A stretch of 50,609 nucleotides of DNA from Candidatus Izemoplasma sp. (GTDB lineage Bacteria; Bacillota_I; Bacilli_A; Izemoplasmatales; Izemoplasmataceae): contig JAGYII010000009.1 in the NCBI GenBank assembly GCA_018402725.1, forward strand, positions 1 to 50,609. Reading direction: 5' to 3'. The position numbers and the translations under genes were made by a program. Position 1 is the first letter of the stretch. Each line of letters starts with the position of its first letter. Below the pieces are notes generated by a model. That model worked only from the letters and a program-made list of their open reading frames with translations, searched no databases and was not told where the DNA came from. Below, piece by piece: positions 1 through 10,015 of the stretch.

Positions 1-528
1 AAAGAACAAGTCGAGTCCTTAGGGGCGAAGTTTGTCGTCTTTGATTTAGAAAGTGCCACCGGTGAAGGCGGGTACGCTAAACAAATGGATGAAGCGTACT
101 ATGAAAAACAACGCCAGTTGATGAAAGAAGAACTCTCGACCAAAGACATCGTCATCACCACCGCGAACATCCCTGGGAAAAAAGCCCCCGTCCTGATTAC
201 TGAAGAGATGGTCAAAGGGATGGCCCACGGATCGGTCATTGTTGACTTAGCCGCTGAACGCGGTGGAAACTGTGAACTGACCGAATCAGGTAAAACCGTC
301 GTTAAACACGGCGTGACCATATTAGGCCCTGAAAACTTAGCGGCGTCTTTATATGGCAATACCTCAACGCTTTATTCTAAAAACATGACCACGTTCTTAA
401 ATAACTTACTTTCAAAAGAAGAAAAAACCATTCAATGGGACGATGACATCGTGGCGGCGACCGTCGTCACTAAAGAAGGTCAAGTTCCCAATGAACGGAC
501 TCGTTCATGGATTGGAGGCACCGTATGA
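1..528 (+). CDS. pntA: NAD(P) transhydrogenase subunit alpha part 1, C-terminal end (partial)
   Basis: The reading frame is open from base 1 and ends at TGA 526-528, so only the last 175 residues of the soluble NAD(H)-binding subunit are present. The motifs ITTANIPGKKAPVLIT and VDLAAERGGNCE are characteristic of the alanine dehydrogenase/PntA-type dI domain. The protein couples hydride transfer between NADH and NADP+ to proton flow, together with the two following genes. The stop overlaps the ATG of the next gene (ATGA), so the genes are translationally coupled. The split pntAA-pntAB-pntB arrangement is that of Rhodospirillum-type enzymes rather than the fused E. coli PntA. The N-terminus lies outside the window. 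Confidence 0.93.
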   Translation, partial: KEQVESLGAKFVVFDLESATGEGGYAKQMDEAYYEKQRQLMKEELSTKDIVITTANIPGKKAPVLITEEMVKGMAHGSVIVDLAAERGGNCELTESGKTVVKHGVTILGPENLAASLYGNTSTLYSKNMTTFLNNLLSKEEKTIQWDDDIVAATVVTKEGQVPNERTRSWIGGTV

Positions 529-821
529 TTTTAGTGTATTTAATTACCGTCTTTGCGATGGCTATTTTCTTAGGCTTTGAACTGATCACCAAAGTGCCTG
601 CGACCTTACATACCCCTTTGATGTCAGGTTCAAATGCGATCTCAGGGATTACCATTGTTGGGGCCTTAGGAATCTTACTCACCACCGTATCCACCGATGA
701 TGTTGCGGTATGGCCGTTTATCTTAGCGGCACTCGCCTTATTTTTTGCGACCGTCAACGTGGTCGGAGGCTTTGTGGTCTCGCACCGGATGCTTGCGAAA
801 TTTAGAGGTAAAAAATCATGA
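525..821 (+). CDS. pntAB: NAD(P) transhydrogenase subunit alpha part 2 (membrane)
   Basis: A 98-residue protein starting at the ATG that overlaps the pntA stop. An ATG upstream at 507 lies inside pntA and is unlikely to be used. It has three hydrophobic helices and the family stretch TLHTPLMSGSNAISGI near residues 25-40, the conserved loop of the dII membrane domain. It forms the proton channel with PntB in the cytoplasmic membrane. Its own stop (819-821) overlaps the pntB ATG at 818, so all three genes form one coupled operon. Length and motif match the family. Confidence 0.93.
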   Translation: MILVYLITVFAMAIFLGFELITKVPATLHTPLMSGSNAISGITIVGALGILLTTVSTDDVAVWPFILAALALFFATVNVVGGFVVSHRMLAKFRGKKS

Positions 822-2275
822 CAATGGAATTTAAAAATGTTTTAGTCGCGGTTATTTACTTAATCAGTGCGATCTTATTTATCATCGGCATCAAACGTTT
901 ATCTAAACCCAAAACCGCCACCCAAGGGAATCAAATTGGGGCGATTGGGATGTTGGTCGCGGTGATTGCGGCGTTCATTGACTTTGGACTCGTGATAGAC
1001 GCTTCTAATAACATCACCTTTGCGACCTCGTATTGGCTTTATATTTTAGTCGCTTTACTCTTAGGATCAGTCGTCGGGGTGATATCAGCGATTAAAGTCC
1101 AAATGACCGGCATGCCTCAAATGGTCGCCATCTTTAACGGACTAGGCGGCGGGGCTTCATTCTTAGTCGCCGGGGTGTATTTGATTTTTGAACTCTCTAA
1201 AGTTGCGGGAATGTCGGCAGAGGTTATCAATACAGCCTTACCGGTCAACGTCATGGTCGCCACCGGCTTATCCGGTCTGATCGGGGCGGTGACGTTATCG
1301 GGGTCCTTTATTGCTTATGCGAAACTCCAAGGTTTAAAGATTATTCCAGATAAACCGGTATCCTTTAAATTTGATTTAGTGTTAAAACTCGTCTTATTAG
1401 CGGGACTCTTAGCCTTATCCGGCGTCTTAGTCGTTGAACCTACGATGGTGAATCTCTACTGGATTATCGTCGCCGGGGGCCTGTGTTAGGGTCTTACTGG
1501 TCATTGGGATCGGCGGCGCCGATATGCCCGTCGTCATCTCACTCCTTAATTCATATTCAGGGATTGCGGCGCGCCACGGGCTTTGTGTTAAATAACTTAG
1601 TTTAATTGTTGCCGGGTCCTTAGTCGGGGCGTCTGGGATTATCTTAACGATGATCATGACCAAGCGATGAACCGTTCCTTAGTCAACGTATTATTCGGTG
1701 GCTTTGGGGGCGGAGGTACCACCTCATCGGTTGGCGATGAGATCTACGACGGTAAATTAAATCCACCTCGCCGGATGAAGTCGCAATGATTTTAGAATCC
1801 GCGCAACGCGTCGTCATTGTCCCAGGTTACGGGATGGCCGTTGCCCGGGCAGCGACTCCAGTTCGGTTACTGACTGAAACCTTAGAAGCGAACGGTGTTG
1901 AAGTGGTCTTCGGGATTCACCCGGTCGCAGGAAGAATGCCGGAGCCACATGAACGTCCTCTTAGCTGAAGAAAGCATTCCGTATGAGAAACTCTTAGATT
2001 TAGATACCGTTAACCCGACCTTGCAGAATACGGATGTGGTTATTATTATCGGGGCCAATGACGTGGTTAATACCTTGCCAGAGAAAAGACTCAGCGATTC
2101 CAGGATGCCGATTTTAGATGTCGATCAAGCGAGAACCTGTGTCGTCATCAAACGCTCCTTAAGTTCAGGGTTTGCAGGAATTCCCAATCCACTCTTTGCA
2201 ATGGATAATACCTTGATGTTATTGGAGACGGTAAAAAAGCCGTCGAAGAACTCGTCGCAATATAAAGATTTATAA
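818..2275 (+). pseudogene. pntB: NAD(P) transhydrogenase subunit beta, frameshifted
   Basis: The first 223 residues (818-1489) are intact: several membrane helices and the family motif MTGMPQMVAIFNGLGGGAS. After 1487 the protein continues in changing frames: a GGADMPVVISLLNSYSG segment near 1510-1562, MNRSLVN and FGGFGGGGTTSS near 1660-1720, VVIVPGYGMAVA of the NADP-binding dIII domain near 1810-1845, GIHPVAGRMP near 1912-1940, and DVDQARTCVVIKRSLSSGFAG near 2117-2176. All parts of a full PntB of about 480 residues are present in order. At least five indels are needed to read it through. Because the conserved motifs are undamaged, I favour sequencing error over decay, but cannot prove it. Confidence 0.85.
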
Positions 2276-2319
2276 AACCTATCCCCTCATCTAGAGGGGA
2301 TATTCATTCGAGGTCAAGC

Positions 2320-3210
2320 ATGTATTTAGGAATTGATAGGGCGGAACCAAAACAGCCTTTGTCGTATGCGATGCAAACATGGTCCCTATTTATCACGTAG
2401 AAAAGGGTCCACCGCGATTCATGGCGTCTCTTTTGAACATGCCTTAAATACCCTCACTGAAGGCATCCTGGATGCCCTATGAAAAGCACCCGGCATCAAA
2501 GCCATTTACATGGGACTGGGGGATATCAGCGGGCCTGAAGATGAGAAGCGTTTATTAGACGCTTTAAGACACGGCTTCACCCTTTAAATCCGCTCATCAG
2601 TCTTTCAAATGACGTAGTGATTGCCCATGCGGGCGGCTTAGAAGGTGCTAACGGATGGTCTTAATCAGTGGAACAGGCTCCGTAGCCCTGGCGTGGATGC
2701 CCATCAAACCCTCCGGGTCAGGCATCTCTTACCAAGAGGGCGACGAGGGAAGTGGTTATATTGTGGCCACATGGCATTAAAAGCCCTCGCCAAAGCCGAA
2801 GATGGTCGGCTTGACCCTTCACCGATGACGAACGCTTTAAAGAAGACTTGGGATTCACTCGTTATATGATTTAGCGTCTTTATTTGAAACGATGCACAAA
2901 CCGTCAAGAAACAGCCCGGTTTTCCTTGTATGTGACGAAGTATGCCTTTAAACGATCCCATGCTTTAGCGATTGTTGAGCACGCGGTGAATCACTTTAGT
3001 TGAACTCATTAAACCCCTGCATCAGCGTTTAAACCTACCTCAGAAAGAACTGGCTTTAGTCGGGTCCTTAGCCCAAGAAGAGAGTGTCTTTAAACCGAGA
3101 CTCATCAAGGCATTAAATCAACTTGATTCAACCCTGTTGGTCTATAATGCAAAAGCAGCCCGGCCATTGGGGCCTGCATCTGTGCTAAAAAATTACTAAA
3201 GACGGATTAA
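2320..3210 (+). pseudogene. BadF/BadG/BcrA/BcrD-type sugar kinase (GlcNAc kinase-like), frameshifted
   Basis: No long open frame exists, but the ATG at 2320 starts a reconstructable protein of about 297 residues. Visible pieces are the ATPase phosphate-1 motif YLGID..GGTKTAF, then YMGLGDISGPEDEKRLLDA, SNDVVIAHAGG, LISGTGSVA and ELALVGSLAQEESVF. This is the layout of ASKHA-fold N-acetylglucosamine kinases (BcrAD_BadFG family), which phosphorylate imported amino sugars in the cytoplasm. At least five frame breaks and one in-frame TGA near 2480 are present. It sits between pntB and a GntR regulator and ends at a strong hairpin. Substrate is inferred from family only. Confidence 0.72.
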
Positions 3211-3224
3211 TCCGTCTTTTTTTT
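3198..3224 (+). terminator. Rho-independent terminator after the BadF-type kinase
   Basis: AAAGACGGAT at 3198-3207 pairs perfectly with ATCCGTCTTT at 3210-3219, followed by a run of T to 3224. The kinase stop codon TAA (3208-3210) lies in the loop. Confidence 0.9.
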
Positions 3225-3282
3225 AACTTATCTACGCTTTTGTTGAGTAAAGTGACTAAAAATGATGGTGTTGATTTAAAGG

Positions 3283-3313
3283 TATTGCAAATGTATTACA
3301 ATTGCGATATGAT
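3283..3313 (+). promoter_or_regulatory. gntR promoter with putative operator
   Basis: A -35 TTGCAA (3285-3290) and -10 TATGAT (3308-3313) are separated by 17 bases. The -35 lies inside TATTGCAAATGTATT (3283-3297), a 15-base word that recurs exactly at 4053-4067 before the next operon. It is the likely binding site of the adjacent GntR protein, which would then repress its own gene. Confidence 0.65.
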
Positions 3314-3334
3314 ACAGCTGACATGGAGGGGACA

Positions 3335-4048
3335 ATGAAAACTAAAATCCCGCAATACGCATCCATTAGAGAGTATCTCAAGAAGATCGATCAACAAGTC
3401 TGAAAGAAGGCGAATTAATCCCTACGGAAGCGGAATTAATGAAGCTTTTTCTCAATTTCTCGTGTGACGATTCGCAAAGCCATCGACTTATTGGTATCAG
3501 CCCATTATCTAACCCGTAAAGCGGGTTATGGGACGACCGTCAACCCGGACCGGAGTTTGTTGTCAAATTTTACCTTGATTCAGAGCTTTACCAATGAAAT
3601 GAAAGAGATGGGTCTCGCCACTAAAACCATGCATGCCTCGGTGGAAAAAGTGGAAGCGAATGATCTTTTAGCCAGTATCTTTAAAATCAACCCCGGAGAC
3701 ATGGTTTATCACATCGTCAGAACCCGGGGCACGACTGTACCTCTCATTTATTCAGATACTTATCTACTCCCCGTCATCGACATCCCTTTAGACAGTGAAG
3801 AGATGTATGGGTCTCTCTATGCTTTTTTAGCCAAACATCAAATCTACTTTAGTTATTTTGAAGAGTTTGTCAGTGCGGTTCAGGCGAAGCAAGAAGTGAA
3901 GTTATTACTCCAAGTCGATGCGATCACCCCTCAGCTTAAACGGAAGCGTTTTAGCTATGATGTAACGGGCAAGTTAATTGAATACACAGAGACCTTTTAT
4001 AACGCCCAACAATACGAATACCGGACTAAAATCTTTTATAAAAAGTAA
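3335..4048 (+). pseudogene. GntR family regulator with UTRA effector domain (two frameshifts near N-terminus)
   Basis: The ATG at 3335 follows a TGGAGGGG ribosome site. The N-terminal winged helix reads MKTKIPQYASIREYLKK, then GELIPTEAELMKL and SRVTIRKAIDLL in three frames, with breaks near 3398 and 3447. From 3464 the remaining 194 residues are open and contain the UTRA ligand-binding domain (HutC subfamily; VYHIVRTRG, PLIYSDTYL, YTETFYNAQQYEYRTKIFY). UTRA regulators sense small sugars or sugar phosphates. It lies directly upstream of the carbohydrate operon, and a shared 15-base word in both promoters suggests it controls that operon and itself. The breaks resemble single-base errors. Confidence 0.82.
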
Positions 4049-4052
4049 AATG

Positions 4053-4094
4053 TATTGCAAATGTATTGTCATAACTTATTTAATACGATAAAAT
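4053..4094 (+). promoter_or_regulatory. Promoter and GntR operator of the first sugar operon
   Basis: TATTGCAAATGTATT at 4053-4067 is identical to the word in the gntR promoter. It overlaps a -35 TTGTCA (4066-4071) that is 17 bases from a -10 TAAAAT (4089-4094). Binding here would block RNA polymerase. Confidence 0.62.
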
Positions 4095-4102
4095 AACCAT
4101 AA

Positions 4103-4116
4103 AGAAAGCGTTTTCG
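4103..4116. promoter_or_regulatory. cre-like site before the first sugar operon
   Basis: AGAAAGCGTTTTCG matches 12 of 14 positions of the catabolite-response consensus TGWAANCGNTNWCA; the mismatches are the two outer bases. It lies just downstream of the -10, between promoter and the ribosome site, where a LacI/CcpA-type protein could act as a roadblock. This is a weaker match than the site at 25453. Confidence 0.4.
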
Positions 4117-4124
4117 GGAGATAT

Positions 4125-6129
4125 ATGCAAAAACTTTATGGTTTTTTTATACTAACAATCTCATCGCTTGCTTTAATTGGGTGCCAAGAAGGTGAAAGCA
4201 TGGAAGAAGAGCCCTTAGAACTCCCCCCATGCCCCTATGAGTATCGATTAGAAAAAGACGCAAAGATGCCGATTCAATCGATCAGTGCTCCTTATTCAAC
4301 CGTGACCGGTCTTTTAGAGGCGGTCATTACCCCGTGTGAACAAAATGAATTGACCGCTTTATTTACTGAATCCACCTTAAGAACCCATCAAATCTTTTTG
4401 ACTTTAGATGCGATTTATCCCATTGAACAGATGCACCTTGATTTGACCACCTTAGGTGTTTTTGATATCCGGATTGAAACCTCCCTAGATGGCGTTAAAT
4501 ATTCAGCATTGACCGCGATGGCTTCCACCGAAACTTCAAAAAACTTTGAGGGCCATTATGCCCGTAACATTAAACTGATTTTCCCCACTCAAAACGACGT
4601 CACCCTTCACCAAATTGCTTTTACCTTAGCTGAAGGCTACCGAGTCCTTTTAGATGAACCCTTTAGCAAAGCCTTTTTTAAAGAAGAAGGGTGGACCGGG
4701 GCTGATGGTATCTTTAGCTTTGATTTAAACGGACGCGATACGTTAAATGCTCCAAATCCAAACACCGCATTTATCTTTTCAGATACGTTTGTTGGAGGGG
4801 TGAACCCCTCTACTCAACAAAGAATTGCGCCTAAGCTGATTAACAACTCACTTGCCTATTACAACAAAGAGGCGTTAGAGCCCTGGACCTTTGTTTACAC
4901 TCGAACTGAAAAAGCCCTCTTTTTAGCCGACGCTTATCTAAATCATCTCCCTTTTCAACTGCTCTCCCCAGAAGGCCTTGATATTTCTTCTCACATCAAC
5001 GGGCGCGTAGATCCGTTGACGACGTCAACCTGGTTGACGGATGATTTTGATGCGACCCTTCAAATCTCGTTTAATACCTTAACGGATGTTAAAGCCCTTC
5101 ATCTTTGGAATCATCCTGATAAGACCTCTTACATTTTAGAAGTCGCTGTGTATATCAAACAAAACGATACCTGGACGTTTTTAAAAAATGCCTCCCTTGA
5201 GCCGTTTAATCAAGCGGGGTCGGTGTCGGCGTCGATTGAAATTAATCAAGCCGTAGAGGCCATCGAGTTAAGAGTCTTAGGTCATGAAGAAGGCCCTTAC
5301 ATCGGATTATCCAAACTCTTTGTGGAAGGGTTAGAAGGTCCTTTATTTCCAGTCCTAACCGCCCCTTATGTAGAACTTCCCCTCAGTAAAGACGATCAGA
5401 GTGCGAGACTTTGGCTTCAAGATGGCATTGTCATCGGTTCAAACTTATATGTCTTTCCGATCTTAGTGAAAGATGAAGCGAACTTTTTTAGAGTCGATAA
5501 TGTCGGTCTAATGGAAATCCCGATTGTCGATGGCGTACTCCACCATGAAGCGACTGCGTATCTCCACACGCCACTTCAAGTGTATACCGAGGATGGCGGC
5601 ACGATTTTCTTCGGGGCCGGCGTCATGGACCACCGGGACATCGATGGTTATATCTATGTCTATGGCTATAAGGATTTCGGCGGTCGTCAACTCATCGTAG
5701 CCCGTGTACAAGAAGAGGACTTTTTAGATTTTAATGCCTGGACGTATTTTGACGGCACGGATTTTAAGAAAGATATTCGCAGCGTCCAAGGCATCATGAC
5801 CGGCGTCTCCGCCGAGCTCAGTGTGTCTTATATGGGGATGCATTTGAAAACCCTATCTCTTAGTGTCGATGAAAACCACCACCTCAGGGACCGTGAGTTA
5901 TGCCTTATCAGATACGCCGTTTGGCCCTTTTGATGCCTGGGTTGATATTTATCAAGCCTTAGAACCTCAGTTTCTAGACGCCTTTACGTATAACGCTAAA
6001 ATCCATTATCACTTGTCTTCAGAAGATACGATTTATATCTCTTATAACGTCAATAGTATTGGCTTTGCGGCGTTTGTTGATGCCAACATCTATTATCCTC
6101 GGTTCATTCGCTTAGACCGGATTAAATAA
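4125..6129 (+). CDS. Uncharacterised lipoprotein, paralogue A (one frameshift)
   Basis: Starts with a lipoprotein signal (LALIGC, Cys20), so it should sit on the outer face of the membrane. Residues about 50-170 look like a discoidin-type beta-sandwich and a second such segment lies near 300-400. The remainder carries DGIFSFDLNG, FSDTFVGGVNP, LWLQDGI, FGAGVMDHRDIDGYIYVYGY and, after the break, SDTPFGPF, YNAKIHYHLS and YYPRFIRL. The same motifs, in the same order, occur in the next gene. The main frame ends at 5933; a single shift between about 5836 and 5860 joins it to the frame ending at 6129. The motif FxDTFVG recalls DUF4185/DUF5005-type proteins and propeller glycosidases; I do not assign a reaction. 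Confidence 0.75.
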
Positions 6130-6142
6130 AAAAGGAGACCCC

Positions 6143-7852
6143 ATGAAGCCTCATCACATTCTCTATCAACAGCCCCATTTAAAAGGTCCCGTAAAGATTA
6201 AGTTGGGCGGTGTTTACCCGGTCACGGTCAAAGATGTCAAAGCCGCTTTAGTTCACCGGTTTATTGATGATGAACCGTCCACCACCTTGTATGCGAATCG
6301 TCTTGAACTTGAACTCTCTCAAGACCAAACCATTGAAGTCGTGCTTGAACCTGGATTTTACGCTGAAAAAGATGAAGCCTTTACCGCCCAATTTTTAAAA
6401 GAAGATTTATGGCGGGGAGGAGATGGCATCTATTCCTTTAATCTAAATCAGGGCGTTGATGGTTTTGACGCGCCAAAGGATTCAAATACGCTTTTCGTCT
6501 TTGGGGATACTTTTGTTGGTGAAATTAATCCCGAGACCTTTAGACGTCTTGAACCGACCCTGATGCCCAACAACAGTTATGCCTTAATGAAAGCCGAATC
6601 GATTTCATTTCATTTAGAAAAAGCCGATAATCATTCGGTTAAAAACGTCTTTGATTTAGAACCCCGTTACGCCAAAAAAGGGACATCGATTGAAAATGTG
6701 CTTGATGATAACGAAACCTTATATCTCAGTGCTGATACCGATGAAGACGTGGTGATCTTTATTGACCTCCACCACCAAAAACCCGTTGATACGCTGGAAA
6801 TTGGTCATTACGATGACCCTGATTTTAAAGAAACCTCGGTTCGGGCCTTTCAAAAGATGGAGATTTATCAAAGTCATAACCATGTGACCTATGAACTCGT
6901 TAAAAGAGTCGATCTATCACAGCCCCAAGGACCGATCACGTCGATTGAGGTCAACCTAAACGCGCGCTACATTAAATGTGTGATCAAGAAGCACCGTCCC
7001 CTTGTTGGATGTCGTTACCTTGGACTCAGTTATCAAAATCAACGCTATATTGATTTTGATATCGCGGTCAATCAAGTCTTTTTTGAAGCCCCCTTGCATG
7101 CCTGGTTATGGCTTCAAGACGGGATTATCTTAGATGATCATTTCTATTTCTATCCGATGCGAGTCATCGGGGATCAAACCCAACCTGAAGGCCTACAATT
7201 TAAAGTCTTAAGCACGATGATCTTTAAAGTTCCTTTTACGCAAAAAGGGCTTCAGATTGAAAAGCTTGAGCAAAAACCGATGCGCAACTTTTATGATCAT
7301 CAAGGCAAAACCATCATGTTTGGAGCGGCCGTCATGAACCATCAAGACATAGATGGCTACATTTATATGTATGGTTATCAATCTCAAATGGGTTTTCGTC
7401 AGCTCTTAGTCTCCCGGATTAAAAAAGAAAACCTCTGGAATCTCGATGCGTATGATTACTTTGACGGACAATCCTTTACCCCGGATTTCATGAAAGCCGC
7501 CCCGGTCTTAGACCACGTCTCGTGTGAAATGAGTGTGTCATACCTCAATGAAGGCCCCCACCAAGGAAAGTACATCGCGGTCATGACCTTTGACACCAAT
7601 ACCCGTTATGTCGCTTTTTCCATCGGTGAAACGCCTTATGGGCCCTTCACCCCCCCTCAAAAAATATATGTCACCCCTGAACCTGATATTTTTAAATCAA
7701 CGACCTACACGTATAACGCCAAAGCCCATCCCCACTTATCCACCGCCACCGACATCTTAGTCTCTTATAATACCAATACCTATAACTTTGACCACAATAT
7801 GAGTCATGCCCACATTTACCGCCCTCGCTTTATTCGTCTAAAAACCATATAA
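6143..7852 (+). CDS. Uncharacterised cytosolic protein, paralogue B
   Basis: A 569-residue protein with a good AAAAAGGAG site, 13 bases after the preceding gene. It has no signal peptide or membrane helix, unlike paralogue A, so it should act in the cytoplasm. Shared blocks are GGDGIYSFNLN, FGDTFVGEINP, WLWLQDGII, FGAAVMNHQDIDGYIYMYGY, EMSVSYL, ETPYGPF, YNAKAHPHLS and YRPRFIRL. The many invariant Asp, Glu and His residues in these blocks suggest a catalytic domain, plausibly a propeller-type carbohydrate enzyme. A discoidin-like insert lies around residues 195-290. Family function is unknown to me. The pair probably arose by duplication, one copy working outside and one inside. Confidence 0.78.
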   Translation: MKPHHILYQQPHLKGPVKIKLGGVYPVTVKDVKAALVHRFIDDEPSTTLYANRLELELSQDQTIEVVLEPGFYAEKDEAFTAQFLKEDLWRGGDGIYSFNLNQGVDGFDAPKDSNTLFVFGDTFVGEINPETFRRLEPTLMPNNSYALMKAESISFHLEKADNHSVKNVFDLEPRYAKKGTSIENVLDDNETLYLSADTDEDVVIFIDLHHQKPVDTLEIGHYDDPDFKETSVRAFQKMEIYQSHNHVTYELVKRVDLSQPQGPITSIEVNLNARYIKCVIKKHRPLVGCRYLGLSYQNQRYIDFDIAVNQVFFEAPLHAWLWLQDGIILDDHFYFYPMRVIGDQTQPEGLQFKVLSTMIFKVPFTQKGLQIEKLEQKPMRNFYDHQGKTIMFGAAVMNHQDIDGYIYMYGYQSQMGFRQLLVSRIKKENLWNLDAYDYFDGQSFTPDFMKAAPVLDHVSCEMSVSYLNEGPHQGKYIAVMTFDTNTRYVAFSIGETPYGPFTPPQKIYVTPEPDIFKSTTYTYNAKAHPHLSTATDILVSYNTNTYNFDHNMSHAHIYRPRFIRLKTI

Positions 7853-7863
7853 AGGAGAACGTT

Positions 7864-8712
7864 ATGGCCTGGAACCGCAAAACCAAACGACGTGTCTATC
7901 ACACGATTTTACACGCTGTCATCATTTCACTCAGTCTTGTCTTTACGTTTCCTTTTTTGTGGATGTTATTTACGGCGCTTAAAACCCCGCAAGAGTTACT
8001 CCAAGGAACGGCTCAATTCTTCCCGAGTGATCCACAGTGGGATAATTTTGTGACCGCTGTCACCACCATTCCGTTTTTACTATACTTAAGTAATTCCTTA
8101 CTGATTGTGACCAGTGTCATTGCGGGGACCTTATTTTCTTCAACCACCGCAGCCTATGCCTTTGCGAAACTGCGATGGAAAGGTCGAGACAAGTGGTTCT
8201 TAGTGATGCTCGCAACGATGATGATTCCCCTTCAAGTCATTTTAATTCCGATGTACATCATGTACGCCCGGATTGGCTGGTTAGGGACCCGTTTTCCGCT
8301 GATTATTCCTGCCTTTTTTGGAGGCGGAGCGGCCTTTTATATTTTCTTACTCCGGCAGTTTTTCAAAGGGATCCCGAAAGAACTCTCAGAATCGGCGATC
8401 ATTGATGGGGCCAGTTACATTCAAATCTTTACACGAATTATGTTGCCACTCTCTAAACCTGCGATTATTACCGTCGCCTTATTTACTTTTTTAGGAACGT
8501 GGAATGACTATTTTGGTCCCCTCATCTTTTTAAGTAACCCGGACCAATGGACGCTGGCCTTAGGACTGAGGGCCTTCCAGCTCCAGTTTGGCGGCCGCTA
8601 TGACTTGATGATGGCAGCCTCCATCCTCATCATGCTGCCGACCCTCATTATCTTTTTCTTAGCTCAGAAGCAGTTTATCGAAGGCATCACCTTTACCGGA
8701 ATAAAAGGTTAA
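7864..8712 (+). CDS. Sugar ABC transporter permease, MalG-type (CUT1)
   Basis: A 282-residue protein with six predicted helices. The cytoplasmic EAA loop reads SESAIIDGASYIQIFTRIML followed by PLSKP (about residues 176-200), which docks the ATPase. The C-terminal FIEGITFTGIKG is the classic end of MalG/LacG-type permeases. It belongs to the carbohydrate uptake transporter 1 family. The order permease G, binding protein, permease F is unusual, since the binding protein most often comes first. No ATPase gene is in the operon, so it probably shares an MsmX-like ATPase encoded elsewhere. Starts 11 bases after the preceding gene with an AAAGGAG site. Confidence 0.93.
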   Translation: MAWNRKTKRRVYHTILHAVIISLSLVFTFPFLWMLFTALKTPQELLQGTAQFFPSDPQWDNFVTAVTTIPFLLYLSNSLLIVTSVIAGTLFSSTTAAYAFAKLRWKGRDKWFLVMLATMMIPLQVILIPMYIMYARIGWLGTRFPLIIPAFFGGGAAFYIFLLRQFFKGIPKELSESAIIDGASYIQIFTRIMLPLSKPAIITVALFTFLGTWNDYFGPLIFLSNPDQWTLALGLRAFQLQFGGRYDLMMAASILIMLPTLIIFFLAQKQFIEGITFTGIKG

Positions 8713-8725
8713 AAAGGAGAAACCC

Positions 8726-10015
8726 ATGAAAAAGAAATTATTATTATTGGTTACCATGCTGTCATTCATTAGCGTCCTTGCCGCTTGTGGCGATCCTGCG
8801 AATGAGGGCAAAGTCGAACTTAACTTTTGGCATATGTCCCCCGTTGGAAGTGAAGGCTTTAGAGAAATGAGAGCCCTCATCACTGCGTTTAATGAAAGCC
8901 AAGATGAGATTGTTGTCGTCGGCACGGGATTTTCTTTCTGGGATTACTGGGATAAAATCAACATCGCGATTTCCTCAAGAACGGCTCCCGACCTTGGTTT
9001 TCATACCATCGATAACATGATCACACGGGCGGAAGCAGGAGTCTTACATAATATCTCAGAACTCATGAGCCAAGACACAAGTGCTAACAATATCGAAATT
9101 GATCAATTTAGAACCTCACAACTTGATTTTTTAACCTACAACGGAGATCTTTACGCCTTACCCTTATCAGCCACGACCCGCGTTTTATACTACAACTTAG
9201 ATATGTTTGAAAGCTTAGGGTATGGGGTGGATGATGTCCCGAATACCTGGGATGAACTTCAAACCATGGCCCGCGAGTTTGATGTCGTTGAAGACGGTCA
9301 AATTACCCGTCTAGGCTTTGACCCTACTTATGGAAACGCAACCTATCATGGCTGGTTATGGCAAACCGGTGAAGACTTTTTTGATGCCGACTTAAATCCA
9401 ACGTTAAATACCCAAACGCATATTGACGTTTTAGACTGGATTGTTAATTTCAATGAGATTTATACCCGGAATCAATTGGCAAGCTTTGGCGAATCCAATC
9501 AACTCTAGGGATCAATGTCTTTGCGGCTGAAAAAGCTGCGATGATTGTCGATTCAGATGGCCATATCGCGTCATTGAAGAAGCTGGTGCGACCTTTAAGT
9601 ATGGTGTCGCCCCCATTCCATTACTGGATGAAAACGGGATTAGAGGAACTGGGAAGTGGGTTCGATTGAACTTTATAACAACCAAAAATGAAGACGCTAA
9701 GAAAATGGCTGCCTTTGAATTTTTAAAATACTTGATGGCCTATGAAACCCAAATCGAATTTGCGGACGCCTCAGGGCTGGTTAACTGCATATATTCAATG
9801 GTAGGATTACACCGTTGATAAAACCGATCTTAAGACAAATCCTAAACGAAGTGGACTATGCCATGATAAAGCCTTGTCCCCTACGCTCCTTCACATGGCA
9901 TGCGGCTGATTGGCAAACCTATTACACCCAGGCTCAGTCGATTCAACCCCGGCAGAAGCCTATGATGCCTGAAACTTTACTTAGAGAAAACCACCGCGAA
10001 TCGGCGCGAGACTAA
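8726..10015 (+). pseudogene. Sugar ABC transporter substrate-binding lipoprotein, frameshifted C-terminus
   Basis: The first 260 residues (to 9508) are intact: a lipoprotein signal ending LAAC (Cys21), then a family 1 extracellular solute-binding fold with NFWHMSPVG, APDLGFHTIDNM, YNGDLYALPLSATTRVLYYN and DVPNTWDELQ. After 9508 the protein continues in several frames, with GINVFAAEKAAMIVDSDGH, LNFITTKNEDAKKMAAFEF and EVDYAM still recognisable. The exact end is unclear; TAA at 10013-10015 overlaps a possible permease ATG, but a longer end near 10050 is also possible. It would capture an oligosaccharide outside the membrane and deliver it to the flanking permeases. Confidence 0.82.

Noticed and set aside
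2281-2301. ATCCCCTC/GAGGGGAT hairpin after pntB as a terminator
   Set aside because: The 8-bp stem is good but is not followed by T residues, so it is at most a pause or mRNA-stability element.
2320-3210. UGA read as tryptophan (mycoplasma code), suggested by an in-frame TGA near 2480
   Set aside because: TGA ends many intact genes, often as ATGA overlaps with the next start (pntA, gcvT, era, the transporter genes), and Trp is encoded by TGG throughout.
1490-3210. True pseudogene island with transposon scars
   Set aside because: No transposase, terminal inverted repeats or target duplications are visible; indels with preserved motifs suit assembly error better.
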